Positions 16,645 to 25,064 are shown, counted from the first letter of the stretch. The stretch: 32,424 nt of DNA from Candidatus Rifleibacteriota bacterium (GCA_029564115.1 JAKQQP010000509.1:1-32424), one strand, 5' to 3'. The notes: generated by a model from the sequence alone, not told the origin. A program made the numbers and translations.

Positions 16645-18996
16645 ATGAAACGATTCAGATCGGTGAAGTTGACAATATTGCTTATACTGGCTGTTTTCTG
16701 CAGCAGTATCGTCACTGCCTCCGGCTCTTTTGTCGCGACCAAAGAGGGGATTCGCTACGTGATAAAAGATGAAACCGGTCAGGTTTCCGAAGTATTCAAC
16801 CCCGATTTCGACCCCAAAACCGGCAGATATTTCGTCAAAGATGGGCAAAACCGGGTAATTGCCGTACAAAATCTGCCGGCTGAAGCGACAATGAGCCAAT
16901 TCAAGCTGTTGGCACCAGTCACGAATGAATCAGCTGCCACCGTCGCCACCAAAGACTTTATGGGCAACAATGTTCCGGTGCTCAAAACTCTTTCGGCTTC
17001 AGACCCAAGATACCAGCAGCTGAAAACTTACATCGAAAGCAACTCCGGCCTGCGTCAAACGGTTGCCATGCAGGTCGAAGCAAGAAACTACAAAATCAAC
17101 CAGATTCAGAATGATTTGACAGCCGGCACAAAAGACCCGGCATTTGCCCAGTGGCTTACCAACGACCTCAAAAAACCAGTTTATCTCGAAGTCGGCAATT
17201 CTGGCGGAATTCATCATGATGCTCGCGGTTTTGCCCTCGCCGAAATGGGCTCGAACGGAGAAATAAGTTACCGCGACAATTCTCACGTCAATCGAATTGT
17301 CGTGCCGCCCAACAGTGAAGTATTCAGCGGCGGCATGCAGGACCCCTCTGCAGCTTCGGTCATGGCTCACGAAATGGGTCACATGATAATGGATCAGCTT
17401 TATGAACGGCCGAACTACCCCCAGACCAACTATTACGGCGCTCACTCGAAGAATACAGTTTCAGACGAGGGTTTCGCTCTGTCCGAAGGCTGGGCTGAGG
17501 CTCTCGAGGCTCTCTCGACACGCGAGCATCACAATTCCGCTTCCTCGTGGCGTATTAAAACCCATAAAAATATCGCCGAAAATAAATACATCTTCGAAAA
17601 CATGGGTGTAACCAACGGCCCAAATGACGGCATTCTCAAGTCAGGCACCGACATGCTTTCTACAGAAGGGGTCAATGCCTCACTGTTCTATGACGTGCTC
17701 AACGGCGGCAGAATTCAGGCGCCGTATTCGAAAGTCTGCCAGGTGTTCGAAACTTCGCGCCCCCAGACTTATCGCGAATTCGTCGATGCTTACATACAGC
17801 AGTTCCCCGAAGACCGCAGCCAGATGATCAGGCAGTTTCTCGACAATACCAAATATGCTACAGTCGACAGCACTGCCACCGCAAAATACAAAGAGCTGCA
17901 TGACGCTCAACAGGCCTGGCAGAACGCCAGCGACCCCGGGGCTAAAGCCCAGCTCAAAGCAGAATATGACTCCAAACTCAGCAGCTACAAAGAATGGAGT
18001 GAAAACCTTTATAAACAGGCTGTGGTGGATGGTCGCATCGACGGAGCGGTCGACGGTTCCAGAAGTTTTTCAGACGAAACTCAATCTCAATATCGCTCAA
18101 TAAAACTGAGCGAGAACCTCATCAAAGGGCAAAAAGCCCTGGGCGTTGGCATCAAAAATGCCGCCAGTTCGATCAAACAGTCGTTCAGCGCTAAAAATCT
18201 GGCAATGACCGCAGGCACTTCCATAGCTATCAATCTTGCCAGCCAGATCATGAAGGGCGAAAAAGTCAGCATGAAGGCGGCTGTTCAATCAGTGGCATCG
18301 ATGCAGTTCGTCGGCAACGTGGTTGGCTCTTCACTCGGCGCTGCTGCCGGGCAGGTCTTCGTTCCGCTCATTCAAACCTTCGTGCCGATACCAGTCGTCG
18401 GAACCATCGCCGGAGCTCTGCTGCCAACGATAACTTCGCTGGTTGGCGGTTCTCTGGGCGGCAACCTCGGTGCTGGCATGGGTTTTAAAGCAGCACTCAA
18501 AGCTCTCGACCCGGTTGCCATAGCCGGGCAGGCTGCCGGTTCGACAATTGGCGCCATGCTGGGTTCGATGATTCCGATACCTGTCATCGGAACCATGCTC
18601 GGCAGCATAGTCGGCGGCATAGTCGGCGAAAAGATTTTTTCAGGTGTAGCAAAATTTCTGGGCTACAGAAAATCTCAACAACAACCTCAGAGCATGGGCA
18701 AAACAGATAACTTCCAGGCTTACAAACCAGATTCAGGCGTCGCCACGGCAAATCTGCAGAGCCGAGGGGCTCCACCCCAGGCAAGCCAGCTGCGAATACC
18801 ACCCGACCAGGAAAAAATACCATACGGGAAAATGGACTCTGGTCTGAAAAAAATCAAAGACGGCTATGAATCAGCTTATAAAGCTTATGTTCAGGCAATT
18901 ACCAGCGGCGACCAGAAACTGGCTCAAAAACGCCTGAAAGAATTTACTGCCGCCCGCGAAAAATACGAAAAAGCCCTGAAATCTGCCGCGAAATAA
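16645..18996 (+). CDS. Exported HExxH metalloprotease fused to a glycine-zipper membrane-active region
   Basis: A 783-residue protein with an unfamiliar architecture. Residues 1-~26 are a signal peptide. Residues ~110-400 form a zinc protease-like domain with MAHEMGHM (His242, Glu243, His246) and, 35 residues on, ALSEGWAEALEAL, where Glu281 or Glu285 is a likely third ligand. Residues ~410-460 are a helical, charged segment. Residues ~515-672 are rich in Gly, Ala, Val and Ile, with many GxxxG-like steps and two similar units, each containing a (V/I)PIPV(V/I)GT core (580-587 and 643-650). This resembles glycine-zipper segments of pore-forming or membrane-inserting proteins. The tail (735-783) is a basic coiled coil. 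GGAGG lies 6-10 bases before the ATG. It faces two M30-like proteases on the opposite strand. Toxin, effector or envelope protease are all possible. Confidence 0.8.
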   Translation: MKRFRSVKLTILLILAVFCSSIVTASGSFVATKEGIRYVIKDETGQVSEVFNPDFDPKTGRYFVKDGQNRVIAVQNLPAEATMSQFKLLAPVTNESAATVATKDFMGNNVPVLKTLSASDPRYQQLKTYIESNSGLRQTVAMQVEARNYKINQIQNDLTAGTKDPAFAQWLTNDLKKPVYLEVGNSGGIHHDARGFALAEMGSNGEISYRDNSHVNRIVVPPNSEVFSGGMQDPSAASVMAHEMGHMIMDQLYERPNYPQTNYYGAHSKNTVSDEGFALSEGWAEALEALSTREHHNSASSWRIKTHKNIAENKYIFENMGVTNGPNDGILKSGTDMLSTEGVNASLFYDVLNGGRIQAPYSKVCQVFETSRPQTYREFVDAYIQQFPEDRSQMIRQFLDNTKYATVDSTATAKYKELHDAQQAWQNASDPGAKAQLKAEYDSKLSSYKEWSENLYKQAVVDGRIDGAVDGSRSFSDETQSQYRSIKLSENLIKGQKALGVGIKNAASSIKQSFSAKNLAMTAGTSIAINLASQIMKGEKVSMKAAVQSVASMQFVGNVVGSSLGAAAGQVFVPLIQTFVPIPVVGTIAGALLPTITSLVGGSLGGNLGAGMGFKAALKALDPVAIAGQAAGSTIGAMLGSMIPIPVIGTMLGSIVGGIVGEKIFSGVAKFLGYRKSQQQPQSMGKTDNFQAYKPDSGVATANLQSRGAPPQASQLRIPPDQEKIPYGKMDSGLKKIKDGYESAYKAYVQAITSGDQKLAQKRLKEFTAAREKYEKALKSAAK

Positions 18997-19007
18997 ACAG
19001 GCCTGCG

Positions 19008-21656
19008 TCAGCGTAGCACGGCTATTGTCCCTGATGTTCGCGCTTTGCGGTCATCGAAAAGCAGGCGGGCCCGGTAAAAATAAAGCCCGTTGGCGACCGG
19101 GCGCCCCGCTGTGTCGGTGAGGTTCCAGTCTGCCTGAAGCGTCGATGAATCTATCTGATAAAGCGGCAATCTGGCGACCTTGTCGCCGGCACTGTTAAAA
19201 ACCCTGACTTCAGATTCGGCAAACACCGGCCGACCATCGAAAGTAATTCTGATTCTGGCCTGCTTACGGCAAGGGTTGGGGTAAACAGATGTCTGGCGCA
19301 GTCCGCTGACGGCAGCAACCTGAGCAGTAATCGATGCCCGGGCGCGATTACCCGCCCGGTCACATATTTCCACAGAAAGATCTCTGGCACCGGCACGCAG
19401 ACCATTTAAAACGACTGTTGCCGGCCAGGATGACGGACAGGCAATTTCTGCCTTTTCTCCGTCTACGGCGATGGTGAGTGCCTCGGGGGCAAGCCCTGAC
19501 AGGTCGTCTTCGGCAGCAATGACAAGCTGTAGGCTTCTGTCAGAACGCCTTTCGAGCCTGATATTTCTTATCAGAGGCGGCGAACTGTCATAAAAAAGGC
19601 AATATCTGCCGGATTCATCTATTTCAGCCTGCGTTTTCGCGCCAGATAAACGAACCGGGTGCCATGAAAGCGGAATGCCGTTGGCGTCTACGCGGCAAAA
19701 TCCCATTTTATCGGGCATCTCAGGGAAACCGGTCAACGACAGGGTCTTTTTTACGCCGGTCGGCGCAAAAATATCGTATGGACCGTCTATAGCTGTGGCA
19801 GGCCGTTGTAATGCCGAAGTATCCGAAATGGCAAACATCGCCTGAGCGTCCTGTATCTGCAGGTTTTCAAGACTTAAAACCGCGTTTCCAGCTTGTAGAA
19901 CCGCTCGATCGCTTCGTGACAGCCTTGAAGCAGAAAAACTGAAAGAAAACAGATTGTCGCCAACAGTGCACACGGCCTGCCCCCTGCCGTTGCCGGGAGG
20001 CTGATAATGGGCTACAAACAAGGTTTTTTCGTCATCGACCGGCGAAAACCCGGGCTGTTCGATAAGATTGTTAAACGTGACACTCAATTCAGGAACAGTG
20101 TCGAGAGGCCCCGCGAAAGACTTCAGAAAAACGAGATACTGTTCTGAAAATGCCGGGTTTGGCACAGGATACAGAATATAGCTGCTGGTAGTGGTCTTGA
20201 AAGAATAGAAGTAACGCTCGTCCCCGGTCAACTGCCCGTCAAGTGCCAGAGGCAGCAAAAACGTGCGCTGAACCGAGCTCAGGTCGACAGGCAGCGTGGC
20301 CTTGTTCTCAGAGTTCAGAACAATAGGCCTTACAGAGCATGAATTATTATCTTTGATCTCAGCAAACCATGGGGTTAAGCCTGCCTCACAGCTGAAATTC
20401 AAAACGACCGAACCGGTGCCGCCGAGTTCTTCGACATTGTAACTGTTACCCAGAACATAGTTATCGCAGCCAATAAATGAATTTTCGGTGCCTGTCAGGT
20501 AGTGTCGGCTCAATTTGAGTGGCAGCAGCCGACCACCTTTGCCAAACGAAGCCTGTTTATCACGAAACCCCCACATGCCTTCGGCGAGAGTTGCGTCATC
20601 TACCGCCAGAGCCATGTTAAAATTAATGAATGCCTCAACAAAACTTGTGCCGGCAAAACGCAGCAGCTCGTCAATACCGGCGGTACCCTTGCTGGTGGTC
20701 TGCACAAGTTCGCGGGTAAACTGCTGTTGAAGAGTCTGAGTACCGCCGCCAAACTTTTCGATCAGATAAGTCACGAACAGAAAAGACGCGCCATACTGTC
20801 TGAAGAGCGTATCTTCATGAAACCAGCTCTCACGTGAATTGCTGAGCAGGTTCACAGACGGGTTTTCAAGAAAGCGTTCAAAATGAGGAAAAGGCGGAAC
20901 ACGCTCGGCGCTCACCCCAATTTCGCCTGAAAAAACATATTCTGAGAACATCGAAAAACCTTCGTCCAGCCATCTGTCCTGCTCTGGAAGACCTCTGGCA
21001 TACTGAATGGTAAAATTCACCATATGCTGAAATTCGTGCGCGAGAGTTCGATAAAATGAGTTGTTCTTGTCATCGGGATTACCCGGTTCTCCAGGGCTGA
21101 TATCCATGAAAAATACGGGTTTCTGGTTGCCAAAAAGGCTTTCAATGTCGCGGTGGTCAAAATAACCGGCAACATAACCGTTTTCAAAGCGATCTCTGAT
21201 ATCAACCAAAAAAATAAAAATCTTCTCGTCAGGCAAAGGTAAAGAAGGCGGAATAACCGGTTTTCCAAACCATCTGCACACCGTGGGAAAAACTTTTTCG
21301 TCGAAAGTTTGCGCTACCTGGGCAAAAACTTCACGACTACCAGTGCCCAAAAACCCTTCTTTGCCCCGTTCAATAAAAATTCTGCAGTGACTGCCTTCGG
21401 CCATGAACCGCCCAGGTCGGTATTCATAGCCACCCGTAGCAAAATTGTAAACCTGAAAACCCATTTCTGTCTCGCCGGCAACGAGTTCAGGCAAATATAC
21501 CGATGCCTTTATGCGATTGCGATATTCTTCGTCTGTCAGGTAACGGGCTTTGAGCTGGCTATCGAGGTCTGATTTCAGGGCACGCAGACGAAAGGTGCCA
21601 TCAACCGGGTGCGCGCCGGCTGCTTCGCACAGCATGGCAACAAACCCGGCAAGCAT
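19008..21656 (-). CDS. Second secreted M30-like HExxH metalloprotease with the same C-terminal domain
   Basis: A paralogue of the 13396 protein, 882 residues from the first ATG. The zinc site is LAHEFQHM (His207, Glu208, His211) followed by RWLDEGF with Glu232, a fuller match to the M30/hyicolysin pattern than its paralogue. DEKIFIFLVDIRDRF (143-157) and QYGASFLFVTYLIEKFGG also match the paralogue. The C-terminal ~90 residues contain SVYPNPCRKQARIRITF and WNLTDTAGRPVANGLYFYRA and end IAVLR. From the annotated ATG the leader lacks basic residues. Extending 11 codons upstream to an AUA at 21689 adds IKKRRFYFFTL and gives a textbook signal peptide ending EAAGA. That AUA overlaps the stop codon of the phosphatase gene (ATAA), so the true start is probably 21689. 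It converges on the 16645 gene with only 11 bases between. Confidence 0.85.
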   Translation of the reverse strand: MLAGFVAMLCEAAGAHPVDGTFRLRALKSDLDSQLKARYLTDEEYRNRIKASVYLPELVAGETEMGFQVYNFATGGYEYRPGRFMAEGSHCRIFIERGKEGFLGTGSREVFAQVAQTFDEKVFPTVCRWFGKPVIPPSLPLPDEKIFIFLVDIRDRFENGYVAGYFDHRDIESLFGNQKPVFFMDISPGEPGNPDDKNNSFYRTLAHEFQHMVNFTIQYARGLPEQDRWLDEGFSMFSEYVFSGEIGVSAERVPPFPHFERFLENPSVNLLSNSRESWFHEDTLFRQYGASFLFVTYLIEKFGGGTQTLQQQFTRELVQTTSKGTAGIDELLRFAGTSFVEAFINFNMALAVDDATLAEGMWGFRDKQASFGKGGRLLPLKLSRHYLTGTENSFIGCDNYVLGNSYNVEELGGTGSVVLNFSCEAGLTPWFAEIKDNNSCSVRPIVLNSENKATLPVDLSSVQRTFLLPLALDGQLTGDERYFYSFKTTTSSYILYPVPNPAFSEQYLVFLKSFAGPLDTVPELSVTFNNLIEQPGFSPVDDEKTLFVAHYQPPGNGRGQAVCTVGDNLFSFSFSASRLSRSDRAVLQAGNAVLSLENLQIQDAQAMFAISDTSALQRPATAIDGPYDIFAPTGVKKTLSLTGFPEMPDKMGFCRVDANGIPLSWHPVRLSGAKTQAEIDESGRYCLFYDSSPPLIRNIRLERRSDRSLQLVIAAEDDLSGLAPEALTIAVDGEKAEIACPSSWPATVVLNGLRAGARDLSVEICDRAGNRARASITAQVAAVSGLRQTSVYPNPCRKQARIRITFDGRPVFAESEVRVFNSAGDKVARLPLYQIDSSTLQADWNLTDTAGRPVANGLYFYRARLLFDDRKARTSGTIAVLR

Positions 21657-21685
21657 AAGAGTAAAGAAATAAAACCTTCTCTTTT

Positions 21686-23143
21686 TTATGGCTCCCTGTC
21701 GCCCTTTCTGTTGCGATCTATTGAAAACACGGCCACAGTTATGTCATCTTTCACTGCAGCAGGAGAGTTTTCGACCAGCACAGATATTTCTTTTACTATT
21801 TCGTCAGATTTTTTGTTAACCCGCTGCCTGAAAAAATCCTGCAAATACAGGTAACCATCGTCGCAACCGGCCCAGGCCTCAAAAAAGTCAACCAGGCCGT
21901 CAGAATAAAACATTATTTTGTCGCCATCAGCAACGTCAATGCTGCAGCTTTCATAATTACTTTCATTGAAAATACCCAACAAAGTTCCGGTTGAACGCAG
22001 CTCCTCGATCGACTCTGAAGACCGGCAAAAATGCAGCGGAAAATCGTGCCCGGCGCTGCAATAAGAAAACTTCATCCGTTCGAGGTCAAAAATACCCCAG
22101 AGTGCGGTCGAATTGAATCTTGACCCAGCTCCCAGAAACTCTTTGAGTGAGATGTTAACCCTACCCATCAGAGTTGCGGGGTCAGCATCGAGCACTGTTT
22201 TTTCATTGAACAGGCAGACAACTACGGCCATAACCAGGGCTGCCGGCACACCTTTGCCGCAAACATCACCGATCAGAATACCAAGGCCATTTCTTGAGCC
22301 GTCTTCAACATATCTGAGAAAATCGCCGCCGATGAATCGGGCCGGTTTCAGATAAGAGGCCACCTCGATTCCGTTGACTTCCGGTATCTGACGAGGCATC
22401 GCACCATCCTGAACGATACGGGCCATATCGAGTTCCCGCTCGACCTGTGCGTGTCTCTGCGCCAGCTCTTCGGCCCGCAGAGAAAGTTCTTTATGCATGC
22501 GGTAATTGTGCAGACATATTGAAATCTGGTCTGAGAGAATGTCCAGGCGCAGGTTGTCTTCTGATGTCACCTGAGCATTGCTGTCGCGGCGCCCGACCAG
22601 AAGACAGCCATAAAAAATTTTGTTTCTCTCAAGCGAAGCGCCGGCCAGCGCCCCTCTGAACTCATGTGTTTTAAAAGCGTGTTCAAGAAGCTTCAGAGAC
22701 AGTTTCATGCTGTCCGAGGTGTGCTCGGTAGAAATTTCGTCAAAGTTGACCGGTTTGAAATGGTCGAGGCTTATGCCTGCCGACTCTACCGCAATAAAAC
22801 TGTCTTTTTCGAAGTCCATGAGAAAAAGCACCGCCCAGTCAAACCTGCCCAATTCAAGCACTGTCTGAAGAATTCTGCTGTATGGTCTGTCGCCAAGCAG
22901 AACCTGAAGATCATCGAGGGTGTGCGCCTGCTCATAGAAATTACATATTTCCTGCAGCGAATCCTGTTGTTGAATATGCCTGCGAATGCTGAAGTAAAAA
23001 GTTATCAGCAGCATACAAACCAGAATTAAAGCCAGATCGGAGTTGCGCCCCAGACCGGCAAGCAGAGCTATTGCAATCAACCACAGCAGATAGAAAAGCA
23101 TCGTTCTCTTGGGCTGATGCTGCGTCTCAGATATTTCAGGCAA
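21686..23143 (-). CDS. Membrane-anchored GAF-SpoIIE (PP2C-type) serine phosphatase
   Basis: SpoIIE/RsbU-type phosphatases dephosphorylate anti-sigma-factor antagonists or similar partners under control of an N-terminal sensor. Two adjacent hydrophobic segments (LLWLIAIALLAGLG and LALILVCMLLITFYF) anchor the protein. A GAF-like region (~65-230) follows, then a signalling helix (ERELDMARIVQDGAMPRQIP), then the catalytic domain with GGDF, IGDVCGKGVPAALVMA, YCSAGHDFPL, TGTLLGIF, IMFYSDGLVDFF and DDITVAVF. All expected metal-binding Asp residues appear present; the usual Tyr-Asp after GGDF is replaced by Leu-Arg. The TTG at 23143 is preferred because GAGAGG lies seven bases upstream; an ATG at 23101 is an alternative. 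The stop codon overlaps the probable AUA start of the metalloprotease gene, so the two are coupled. Confidence 0.87.
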   Translation of the reverse strand: MPEISETQHQPKRTMLFYLLWLIAIALLAGLGRNSDLALILVCMLLITFYFSIRRHIQQQDSLQEICNFYEQAHTLDDLQVLLGDRPYSRILQTVLELGRFDWAVLFLMDFEKDSFIAVESAGISLDHFKPVNFDEISTEHTSDSMKLSLKLLEHAFKTHEFRGALAGASLERNKIFYGCLLVGRRDSNAQVTSEDNLRLDILSDQISICLHNYRMHKELSLRAEELAQRHAQVERELDMARIVQDGAMPRQIPEVNGIEVASYLKPARFIGGDFLRYVEDGSRNGLGILIGDVCGKGVPAALVMAVVVCLFNEKTVLDADPATLMGRVNISLKEFLGAGSRFNSTALWGIFDLERMKFSYCSAGHDFPLHFCRSSESIEELRSTGTLLGIFNESNYESCSIDVADGDKIMFYSDGLVDFFEAWAGCDDGYLYLQDFFRQRVNKKSDEIVKEISVLVENSPAAVKDDITVAVFSIDRNRKGDREP

Positions 23144-23243
23144 AACGTCCCTCTCTATTTTTATTAACCGATTACCAGCATAACAGGTCGATCGCCCGGC
23201 CTTCAATCACCCGGAATTTAGCGGTTCTTCTGCTGTTCAGCCG

Positions 23244-23861
23244 CTAGTCGTCGAATTCAACCGCAGCGCCCCATTCGGCAAGAGCGACAAAAAGCTTCTT
23301 TGGGCTACGGGCATCGAGGTAAAACCTCGGATCCTTTTCAAGATAGTTTTTGAGTCTCTGACGAATCTTGAAGAGCAAATCTTTGGTAAAGACATTTTTC
23401 AGCTCAAAGCTGGCAGTCAAAGGCGACGAAAATTTACGCCATATTTCCGAGAGGCTTTGTGGCTTTCCGCGCTTCTTAAGGTTTTTGTAGGTGCGGTCAA
23501 GCATCGCTTCAAAAAGTTCAGCACCGTTATACGCATAGAAAAACGCAACCGGCGGCAGAAAGCCAAACTGCGAGATAATACCACGGGCTTTTCTGACCAA
23601 TCTTTCGCCTTCACCCTGCAAACCAACGATTTCTGATCTGAGAATGCGCATCAGCATCATGTCGATATCTTTACGGACAAGAGTATCGATCAATGGGCGA
23701 TCATTGGGAAAGAACTTCTGCAGAATCGGCCTTACCGTTTCGATTGGCTCGATGCTCAAAAACTGCAGGTTACGACCATAAGTCTCGGGGTTTTTGCTTT
23801 TCATTTCCCCGAGAATCTTTTCGAACTGCAGAATAAATTCAAACTTGGTATCGAACGGCAA
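23244..23861 (-). CDS. Hypothetical protein, 205 residues
   Basis: I do not recognise this protein. It is mostly alpha-helical by composition, rich in K, R, F and L, without a signal peptide or membrane segment, so it is probably cytoplasmic. A central region (RKARGIISQFGFLPPVAFFY, ~89-108) is the most distinctive. The start is a TTG with AGG about 10 bases upstream and a good promoter (23894-23922) beyond it, and no ATG occurs until about residue 19. The frame is open throughout, uses codons like its neighbours, and has its own promoter, which together support a real gene. The phosphatase gene follows 100 bases downstream on the same strand, with only a weak hairpin between, so read-through is possible. 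Confidence 0.75.
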   Translation of the reverse strand: MPFDTKFEFILQFEKILGEMKSKNPETYGRNLQFLSIEPIETVRPILQKFFPNDRPLIDTLVRKDIDMMLMRILRSEIVGLQGEGERLVRKARGIISQFGFLPPVAFFYAYNGAELFEAMLDRTYKNLKKRGKPQSLSEIWRKFSSPLTASFELKNVFTKDLLFKIRQRLKNYLEKDPRFYLDARSPKKLFVALAEWGAAVEFDD

Positions 23862-23893
23862 TGTAGTTATACCTGTAAAATAAATCTTTATTT

Positions 23894-23922
23894 ATTTTAG
23901 ACGGATTAACCACAACAATCAA
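23894..23922 (-). promoter_or_regulatory. Promoter for the 205-residue hypothetical gene
   Basis: Minus-strand TTGATT (23922-23917), 17-base spacer, TAAAAT (23899-23894). Transcription would start near 23887, about 26 bases before the TTG start. It begins just seven bases beyond the stop codon of the upstream 53-residue gene. Confidence 0.6.
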
Positions 23923-23929
23923 GTTAAAT

Positions 23930-24091
23930 CTAAAAATTGTTGCAGTCTGTCCCCTCATCCTGGCAATTCAGATCTATTGATGGCAGAGCGCTCTCGCCCG
24001 ACATCTGCAGAAACCCCTTTCTGATATAGAAAAGAAAACCTATCAGAGCCACCGAATACCAGCCCGCAATCATCGAACATACAGCTTTCAT
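23930..24091 (-). CDS. Small single-span membrane protein (53 residues)
   Basis: A short gene that is the 3' part of a longer open frame. The ATG at 24091 has one of the strongest ribosome binding sites in the window (AAAGGAGAG, six to seven bases upstream), whereas the longer frame has no such site and runs into the opposite-strand gene. The product has one hydrophobic segment (CSMIAGWYSVALIGFLFYIR, residues 5-24), a basic KG after it, and a short acidic tail carrying two cysteines (LNCQDEGTDCNNF). I do not recognise a family. The tail could form a disulfide or bind metal, but this is a guess. It is divergent from the zinc-ribbon gene. Confidence 0.65.
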   Translation of the reverse strand: MKAVCSMIAGWYSVALIGFLFYIRKGFLQMSGESALPSIDLNCQDEGTDCNNF

Positions 24092-24233
24092 AATCGCTCT
24101 CCTTTTCTGGTATAAGTGACTATTCGACACAAACAGAAGGTTTTGTAACCGAAAAAAAGGATTTTTATCAATTATCAGACTGGAGAGCCGATAACTAATA
24201 AAAGAGAAATTGGACAGGCAGGGCAAGATCCCT

Positions 24234-24965
24234 ATGATCATCAAACAAAAAGGCAAACAGAACCAAACTATGCCGAAAATGAAAACCAGTTGCCGGCAAA
24301 AGGCAATTGCAAATAAACCGGCTTTCCCGCAATGTTTAACAATCTGTTTATGCGCTACCTTACTCTGCCTGGTGCACAACGCTGTTTTTGCTATTGACTG
24401 CCCGACCTGTGGCGCTATAGACCTGCCTGGCCTCGCTATGTTCTGCCATGAATGCAACGCCGACCTGCACGACCCCTCACTGAAGATAGAACAGCGGCAA
24501 GACTCTTCCCTGCGAATTCGCCTGCTTTATACCGGTGATCACCCTGATCGAATTCCACCTTACGGCAAGCTCTATGTCAATGGCAAATATGCCGGCAATA
24601 TCGACATGACTGAAAAAGAGGAACGCGATGAAGACTTTGTCGCCAGCTGGAACGAAGGTCTGGGTCGTGAATACACCGCCATTTACGAGAAAAATTTCAA
24701 CAAAATTCCATCAGGTGTCTTGAAAATCGAGGTGGAAATGAAATTCGACCGGCTGTATGGTTTTGGCCGCAGCTACAAAAGAGTGGTGTTTCCATACATC
24801 AGTTTTAAAGGCGGCGAAAAAACCACGATAGATCATTATTTTAATGGCGCGGCCACTTTTAATCAGTACAGGCCAGGCAAAAAAAAGCCCATACCTGTCA
24901 TCTCCGACACCAAACTACAGGGTGCCAGCGGCACCGTAGCGATCAACATCGGGCTTTTCAAATAA
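24234..24965 (+). CDS. Exported or membrane-anchored zinc-ribbon protein
   Basis: About 243 residues. A basic N-terminus is followed by a hydrophobic segment (CLTICLCATLLCLVHNAVFA) that reads as a signal peptide or anchor. Directly after it comes a CPTCG...FCHEC zinc ribbon (two CxxC knuckles 15 residues apart). The remaining ~170 residues look beta-rich (RIRLLYTGDHPDRIPPYGKLYVNGKYAGNI, KIEVEMKFDRLYGFGRSYKR in part) and match nothing I recognise. Zinc ribbons are usually cytoplasmic, so their place just after an export signal is odd. The start is uncertain: TTG 24210, ATG 24234 and ATG 24270 are all in frame; 24234 has a weak AGGG upstream. It leads a probable plus-strand operon with a propeller protein and an unknown protein. 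Confidence 0.7.
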   Translation: MIIKQKGKQNQTMPKMKTSCRQKAIANKPAFPQCLTICLCATLLCLVHNAVFAIDCPTCGAIDLPGLAMFCHECNADLHDPSLKIEQRQDSSLRIRLLYTGDHPDRIPPYGKLYVNGKYAGNIDMTEKEERDEDFVASWNEGLGREYTAIYEKNFNKIPSGVLKIEVEMKFDRLYGFGRSYKRVVFPYISFKGGEKTTIDHYFNGAATFNQYRPGKKKPIPVISDTKLQGASGTVAINIGLFK

Positions 24966-25064
24966 CTTTGGCATTGGAAGACTTTCTCATTGCTATAAAC
25001 AAACTACAAAAAACAACCGATAGCAGAAGTATTAAAAATCAGAAACTCTGTGAGGCAGACAATT

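Noticed and set aside
23219..23246. Inverted repeat TAGCGG / CCGCTA after the 205-residue gene
   Set aside because: The 6-bp stem includes the stop codon, the loop is long and no T-run follows, so a terminator cannot be claimed.
24092..24457. N-terminal part of a 175-residue minus-strand frame ending at 23930
   Set aside because: It overlaps the zinc-ribbon gene and lacks a ribosome binding site; the strong site at 24091 marks the real, shorter gene.
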